This document shows positions 52,939 to 57,295 of a stretch of 57,295 nucleotides of DNA, in pieces. A program made the position numbers and the translations under genes. The stretch comes from an uncultured Gemmiger sp. (GTDB lineage Bacteria > Bacillota > Clostridia > Oscillospirales > Ruminococcaceae). The notes below the pieces were generated by a model. That model made no database searches and was not told the origin of the DNA. It saw nothing but the letters and a program-made list of their open reading frames with translations. Each line of letters opens with the position of its first letter. Position 1 is the stretch's first letter. Location of the stretch: contig CAUEKL010000001.1 of NCBI GenBank assembly GCA_959018215.1, forward strand, positions 1-57,295, written 5' to 3'.

Positions 52939-52961
52939 GAAGCGTTTCCGTATAGTACATG

Positions 52962-53000
52962 CTCCCGGTGTCCCTGCACGGCACCGGGAGATTTTCGATT
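52962..53000 (+). terminator. Terminator-like stem-loop after the symporter gene
   Basis: CTCCCGGTG (52962-52970) pairs with CACCGGGAG (52982-52990), followed by ATTTTCGATTTT. It may separate the structural genes from the regulator. Confidence 0.7.
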
Positions 53001-53023
53001 TTCCGAAAGAAAGGAGCACGCAG

Positions 53024-53944
53024 ATGAGCTACTCCATCTATGAAACCATCAGCAGCAGCCAGGCGTTTCCGGTCAAACTGTTTGCCACCCCCATCAAAAA
53101 CAGCACCTTCCACTGGCACAATGAGTATGAGATGATCGGGGTGCTGAAAGGGGAGGTGGGCATCCGGGTGGAATCAGAGTCCGTTGCCCTGCGGGAAGGG
53201 GACGTGCTGCTGATGAATCCCCGGGTGATCCACGCCATCCAGAGCCTGGATGACGAAAAGAACCTGTGTATGATCCTGCAGATGAGCCCGAAGCTGTTTC
53301 AGGTGCAGGAGCATGAGGATTGCGACATCCGCTTTTATCTGGACAGCACCCGGGCGGACGAGGCGCCCCCCTGCGGCTACGGGTATTTCTACAAAAAGCT
53401 GGCGGCGTTGGTTTATGAGACCCTCCGGGAGGACCAGCATTCGCCTTATCGCATCCGGGCGGGAGTCTGCGGCCTGATCGCGGATCTGTTCGACTATGTA
53501 GCCTACGACAGGTGCTTCCAGGACCCGGTGGCACAGAACCAGCAGGAGCTGGCGGTGTCGGTGATCGACTATCTGGAGCAGCACCTGACCGACGACCGGA
53601 CGCTGGAATCTGTCTGTCGCCGGTTCGGGCTGAGCCGCAAGACGCTGGACCGCCTGCTGAAGGCGACGACCGGTTTCACGGCCAAGGAGATGATGGAAAC
53701 CCTGCGGGTGGAACACGCCAAGGCGCTGCTGAAGAACACCGAAAAAAACATGAATTATATTCTGGATTCCTGCGGCTTCGGTTCGGAAAAGACCTTTTAC
53801 CGGGTCTTTCACCAGAAAACCGGCCTGACGCCCAACGAGTTCCGCCGCAAAGGCCAGGTGGAAACGAAGGGGGAGACGGTCCAGGGGTATCTGGACTACG
53901 AAGTGTCGGAGGTGAAGGAATGTCTGGAGAAGGTGCTGGCATGA
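53024..53944 (+). CDS. AraC-family transcriptional regulator with cupin sensor
   Basis: A 306-residue regulator. An N-terminal cupin (about 10-100; FHWHNEYEM then LREGDVLLMNP) binds the sugar and two C-terminal AraC helix-turn-helix units (about 185-280; FGLSRKTLDRLLKATTG and CGFGSEKTFYRVF) bind DNA. It likely activates the GH43-symporter genes and the GH3 gene with which it overlaps. AAAGGAG precedes ATG 53024. Confidence 0.92.
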   Translation: MSYSIYETISSSQAFPVKLFATPIKNSTFHWHNEYEMIGVLKGEVGIRVESESVALREGDVLLMNPRVIHAIQSLDDEKNLCMILQMSPKLFQVQEHEDCDIRFYLDSTRADEAPPCGYGYFYKKLAALVYETLREDQHSPYRIRAGVCGLIADLFDYVAYDRCFQDPVAQNQQELAVSVIDYLEQHLTDDRTLESVCRRFGLSRKTLDRLLKATTGFTAKEMMETLRVEHAKALLKNTEKNMNYILDSCGFGSEKTFYRVFHQKTGLTPNEFRRKGQVETKGETVQGYLDYEVSEVKECLEKVLA

Positions 53945-56034
53945 GAGAAGAAGGCACACAGGACTGGAAGGCATTCCGTCTCGCCTGGACGGAACAGGCC
54001 CGGAAGTTGCTGGAAACCATGACCCTGGAGGAGAAGGTCGCCCTGATGAGCGGGACCGAGACCAAACAGGGCGTCCGCGGGGCGCTGTGGAGCCAGACCA
54101 GAACACACTATAACGAGAACCCCTACCAGGCGGGAGGGGCGCCGGACCGGGACATTCCGGCGGTGCGTTTTGTGGACGGGACCAGGGGCGTGGTGTGCGG
54201 CCGGGGGACCTATACCTGCTTCCCGGTGACGGCCATGCGGGGCGCCACCTTTGACCCGGCCCTGGAGGAGGCGGTGGGGCGTGCCATCGCCGAGGAAGTG
54301 CTGGATGCCGGCGGCAACCTGTTCGGGGGCGTCTGCGTGAACCTGCCGGTACATCCGGGCTGGGGAAGAGCCCAGGAAAGCTACGGCGAGGACCCCTGCC
54401 TGCTGGGCAAGATGGGCGCCGCCCTGGTGCGGGGGGTACAGGACCGAGGGGTGATCGCCTGCGTCAAGCATTTCGCCTTCAACTCCATGGAAAATGCCCG
54501 GTTCAAGGTCTCGGTCAGCTGCAGCAGGCGGGCGGAGCGGGAGGTGTTCCTGCCGCACTTTCAAAAGTGCATAGAGGCGGGGGCCGGGGCGCTGATGTGT
54601 GCCTACAATTCCTACGAAGGAGTGCTCTGCGGTCACCAGGACTATCTGCTGAACCGGGTGCTCAAGGGGGAGTGGGGCTTTGACGGCTTTGTGATGAACG
54701 ATTTCCTGTGGGGGATCCGGGACACGGTGGCGGCGGTGAACGGCGGGCTGGACCTGGAGATGCCGTCCACCCAGTTCTTCGGGGAAAAACTGGTCCGGGC
54801 GGTCCGGGAGGGCAAGGTGCCGCAGGCACGCATCGACGAGGCCGCCCTGCGCATGGTGCGTACCCTGCTGGCGCACCGGGACCGCTGCGCCGAAGCCCTG
54901 CCCACCGGGTATCTGAAGCCGGAACAGTTCCGGCAGCATGCCGCCCTGGCACTGCAGTGCGCCCGGGAAGGCATTACCCTGCTCAAGAACGAGGGGAAGC
55001 TCCTGCCCATCCGGCTGGGCGAGGGGCGTGTCACGGTGGCGGTGCTCGGCCGTCTGGCCGACCGGGAAAACACCGGGGACCACGGCTCCAGCCGGGTCTA
55101 TGCGCCCTACACCAAAACCCTGCTGCAGGGCATGGCAGACTGGCGTGACCGGGCCAACATCGTTTACTATGACGGGCAGCAGGAAGCCCACTGTAGACGC
55201 CTGGCCCGGCAGGCGGACTATGTGGTCCTGGTGGTAGGCAACGACTATACCCGGGAGGGAGAAAGCTTTGCCCGGGAGGGAGAGCAACCCGCCGGCATCG
55301 GCGGGGACCGTGTGAGCGGTCTTGGCCTGGAAGAAGGGGACCTGCGGATGATCCGGGCGGTCAGCGAGGTGCGCCGGGATGCGGTGGTGGCGCTCATGGG
55401 CGGCAGCACCATTACCATGGAGGGGTGGCATGACCGGGTGGGGGCGATCCTGTATGTGTACTACCCCGGCATGGAAGGGGGAACGGCCTTCGCCGAGGTC
55501 CTGTTCGGCAAGGCCAACCCCGGCGGCAAGCTCCCCTTTGTGATCCCCCGGCGGGAGGAGGACCTGCCTGCCCCCGACTGGAACGCCGAGCAGGTCGTCT
55601 ACCCCTACTTGCACGGCTACACCCTGCTGGAGGAAAAGAAAACCCCGCCCCTTTACCCCTTCGGCTTCGGGCTGTCCTACACCCGGTTCAGCGTCAAGGC
55701 GCTGGGCGCCCGGTGGAAGAACGGGCAGATCGCCGCAGCGGTGTCGGTGGAAAATACCGGCAGCCGGTCAGGGGCCGAGGTGGTGCAGCTGTATATCGGG
55801 GCGCCGGCCTCGGCGGTGCGGCGCCCTGCCCGCCTGCTGAAGGATTTCCGGCGGGTGGAACTGCGCTGCGGGGAGAAAACCACCGTGGAGCTTGGCTGCT
55901 CCCTGCGGGACTTGGCCTGGTATGACGAACAGAGGGAAACTTTTGTGGAAGAGCCCGGCCCCTACGAAGTCTATGTCGGGACCAGCAGCGCCCTGCAGGA
56001 CCTGGTCCGGCTGGACCTGCCGCCCATGCCGTAA
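53941..56034 (+). CDS. GH3-family beta-glycosidase
   Basis: A 697-residue enzyme with the standard GH3 layout: TIM-like N-domain with nucleophile Asp254 (GFVMND), an alpha/beta sandwich C-domain that includes PGMEGGTAFAEVLFGKANPGG (given by its ends PGMEGG and NPGG, about 495-515) and a FnIII-like tail beginning at FGFGLSYT. Beta-glucosidase or beta-xylosidase activity is likely; the pentose context favours xylosides. ATG 53941 overlaps the regulator stop (ATGA) and follows GGAGAAGG, so translation is coupled. Confidence 0.92.
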   Translation: MREEGTQDWKAFRLAWTEQARKLLETMTLEEKVALMSGTETKQGVRGALWSQTRTHYNENPYQAGGAPDRDIPAVRFVDGTRGVVCGRGTYTCFPVTAMRGATFDPALEEAVGRAIAEEVLDAGGNLFGGVCVNLPVHPGWGRAQESYGEDPCLLGKMGAALVRGVQDRGVIACVKHFAFNSMENARFKVSVSCSRRAEREVFLPHFQKCIEAGAGALMCAYNSYEGVLCGHQDYLLNRVLKGEWGFDGFVMNDFLWGIRDTVAAVNGGLDLEMPSTQFFGEKLVRAVREGKVPQARIDEAALRMVRTLLAHRDRCAEALPTGYLKPEQFRQHAALALQCAREGITLLKNEGKLLPIRLGEGRVTVAVLGRLADRENTGDHGSSRVYAPYTKTLLQGMADWRDRANIVYYDGQQEAHCRRLARQADYVVLVVGNDYTREGESFAREGEQPAGIGGDRVSGLGLEEGDLRMIRAVSEVRRDAVVALMGGSTITMEGWHDRVGAILYVYYPGMEGGTAFAEVLFGKANPGGKLPFVIPRREEDLPAPDWNAEQVVYPYLHGYTLLEEKKTPPLYPFGFGLSYTRFSVKALGARWKNGQIAAAVSVENTGSRSGAEVVQLYIGAPASAVRRPARLLKDFRRVELRCGEKTTVELGCSLRDLAWYDEQRETFVEEPGPYEVYVGTSSALQDLVRLDLPPMP

Positions 56035-56103
56035 ACACAGAAGGCCCTCCGCATTGTGCTGAGCGGCGCCGGGGACGCACCTTGCAAAGCAGGAAAACAC
56101 CCC

Positions 56104-56132
56104 TTGACTTGGTAGGTAAATGGTGCTATCCT
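56104..56132 (+). promoter_or_regulatory. Promoter of the O-acetylhomoserine sulfhydrylase gene
   Basis: TTGACT (56104-56109), a 17-nt spacer and TATCCT (56127-56132). The first direct repeat overlaps its -35 box and spacer. Confidence 0.65.
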
Positions 56133-56160
56133 TTTATAACATACTAACTTGGTGGGTAAA
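56107..56160 (+). promoter_or_regulatory. Paired direct repeats, candidate operator
   Basis: ACTTGGTAGGTAAA (56107-56120) and ACTTGGTGGGTAAA (56147-56160) differ at one base and start 40 bp apart, on the same face of the helix. One overlaps the -35 region and the other lies just after the probable start of transcription. They look like a tandem repressor site for sulphur-metabolism control; the regulator is unknown. Confidence 0.55.
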
Positions 56161-56172
56161 AGGGGGCTGCCC

Positions 56173-56229
56173 ATGCAAACCTTCTGGTTCCGGCTGCTGC
56201 GGCACAACTTCCGCTTCGGGCGAATGTGA
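56173..56229 (+). CDS. Possible 18-residue leader peptide
   Basis: ATG 56173 follows AGGGGG and opens an 18-codon frame (MQTFWFRLLRHNFRFGRM) that stops at 56229, 46 nt before the sulfhydrylase start. The frame is rich in Phe and Arg and contains no Met or Cys run, so classical amino-acid attenuation is not obvious. It could be a translated upstream element or chance. Confidence 0.4.
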   Translation: MQTFWFRLLRHNFRFGRM

Positions 56230-56275
56230 TGTCTGTTCTGCCGCTTTACATTTCAGAACAGAAAGGAACACTGCC

Positions 56276-57295
56276 ATGTCTGCCTATCATTTCGAAACCC
56301 TTCAGCTTCATGTGGGGCAGGAACGCCCCGACCCCGCCTCCGACGCCCGGGCGGTGCCCATCTACGCCACCGCCTCCTACGTATTCCCCGACAGCCGCAA
56401 CGCGGCCGACCGGTTCAGCCTGGCGGCCAGGGGCAACATCTACGGCCGCCTGACCAACTCCACCCAGGAGGTGCTGGAAAAGCGGATTGCCGCCCTGGAA
56501 GGGGGTGTGGCGGGGCTGGCGGTGGCCTCCGGCGCTGCCGCCATCACCTACACCCTCCAGGCCCTGGCCCGGCAGGGGGAGCACATCGTGGCCCAGAAGA
56601 CCATCTACGGCGGCACCGGCAATCTGCTGGCCCACACCCTGCCCCTGTACGGCATCACCGCCAGCTTTGTGGATGTGCACGACCTGCAGGCGGTGGAAGC
56701 AGCCATCCGCCCCAACACCAAGGCCGTCTACATCGAGACCCTGGGCAACCCCAACAGCGACATCCCCGACATCGACGCCCTGGCGGCCCTGGCCCACCGG
56801 CACGGGCTGCCCCTGGTCATCGACAACACCTTCGGCACCCCCTACCTGATCCGCCCCCTGGAGCACGGGGCCGACATCGTGCTCCACTCCGCCACCAAGT
56901 TCATCGGCGGCCACGGCACCACCCTGGGCGGCATCATCGTGGACGGCGGGACCTTTGACTGGGCGGCCGGCGGCCGGTATCCCTGGCTCAGCGAGCCGAA
57001 CCCCAGCTACCATGGCATCCGGTTCACCCAAGCCGCGGCCCCGGCGGCCTTCGTCACCTACATCCGGGCCGTCCTGCTGCGGGACGAAGGAGCCTGCATC
57101 AGTCCCTTTGCGGCGTTTCTGCTGCTGCAGGGCACCGAGACCCTGAGCCTGCGCCTGGAGCGCCATGTGGAAAACACCCGGAAGGTGGTGGCCTATCTGG
57201 CAGCCCATCCCCGGGTGGAGTCGGTCAGCCACCCGTCCCTGCCCGGCCATCCCGACCATGCCCTGTACCAACGGTATTTCCCCCGGGGCGGGGCG
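56276..57295 (+). CDS. metY: O-acetylhomoserine sulfhydrylase, C-terminus beyond the window
   Basis: 340 codons of a Cys/Met-metabolism PLP enzyme. The N-terminus (FETLQLHVGQ then PIYATASYVF) and the PLP-lysine region HSATKFIGGHG (about 202-212) are those of MetY-type O-acetylhomoserine (thiol)-lyases, which make homocysteine from O-acetylhomoserine and sulphide. GAAAGGA precedes ATG 56276. Full family length is about 425-430, so roughly 85 residues lie outside the window. The paired repeats upstream suggest sulphur regulation. Confidence 0.92.
   Translation, partial: MSAYHFETLQLHVGQERPDPASDARAVPIYATASYVFPDSRNAADRFSLAARGNIYGRLTNSTQEVLEKRIAALEGGVAGLAVASGAAAITYTLQALARQGEHIVAQKTIYGGTGNLLAHTLPLYGITASFVDVHDLQAVEAAIRPNTKAVYIETLGNPNSDIPDIDALAALAHRHGLPLVIDNTFGTPYLIRPLEHGADIVLHSATKFIGGHGTTLGGIIVDGGTFDWAAGGRYPWLSEPNPSYHGIRFTQAAAPAAFVTYIRAVLLRDEGACISPFAAFLLLQGTETLSLRLERHVENTRKVVAYLAAHPRVESVSHPSLPGHPDHALYQRYFPRGGA

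Overview
This window looks like a GC-rich, low-molecular-weight-surface-protein-poor gut Firmicute of the Oscillospiraceae/Ruminococcaceae (Faecalibacterium, Subdoligranulum or Gemmiger-like). That placement is inferred from strong AGGAGG ribosome sites, classical sigma-A promoters, an ArgR-type ARG box, a YesM/YesN-type two-component system and host-glycan plus plant-glycan catabolism. No rRNA or marker gene is present to fix it.

Left chromosomal part (1-25.6 kb). A DUF368 membrane protein is followed by a divergent RpiR-type regulator and a complete sialic acid locus: a lipoprotein-based ABC importer, N-acetylneuraminate lyase, a YhcH/NanQ-type protein, NanE and NanK. Two matching 13-bp palindromes lie at the regulator promoter and the transporter promoter. 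Convergent to it is a three-gene operon: PfkB-type sugar kinase, a TIR domain fused to a degenerate NagB (glucosamine-6-phosphate deaminase) fold, and a HAD phosphatase. The TIR-NagB protein is the most novel-looking gene here. Next come an SLC13/ArsB-like permease, a CNNM/CorC-type CBS protein, a structured palindromic intergenic region, a family 2 glycosyltransferase, an M32 carboxypeptidase and an argG-argH-argC-argJ-argB-argD operon behind two ARG boxes.

Mobile element (about 25.60-49.80 kb). A tRNA-Ser(CGA) gene is cut in its anticodon loop. Its 5' half is at 25565-25603 and the matching 3' half at 49797-49856; joined, they give perfect acceptor and anticodon stems. Between them lies an integrative mobilizable element of about 24 kb with a complete replacement tRNA-Ser(CGA), tyrosine integrase, MOBP-type relaxase, MobC, RepA-like ATPase, small HTH proteins, a sigma-like protein, an iteron-like array and integrase arm-site repeats at both ends. 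No conjugation machinery is visible. At the left end three tRNA 5' halves repeat every 190 bp, which suggests repeated integration into the same target.

The cargo is AT-richer and encodes arabinoxylan use: GH43, an ABC importer (lipoprotein and two permeases), a YesN-like regulator, a YesM-like kinase, a YesL-like membrane protein, GH51 arabinofuranosidase and a GH8 reducing-end xylose-releasing exo-oligoxylanase. It abuts a 5'-truncated SpaA-like adhesin.

Right chromosomal part (49.9-57.3 kb). A second glycan operon (GH43, GPH-type sugar symporter, AraC regulator, GH3) has related substrates to the cargo. The window ends inside an O-acetylhomoserine sulfhydrylase gene preceded by paired direct repeats and a possible 18-residue leader peptide.
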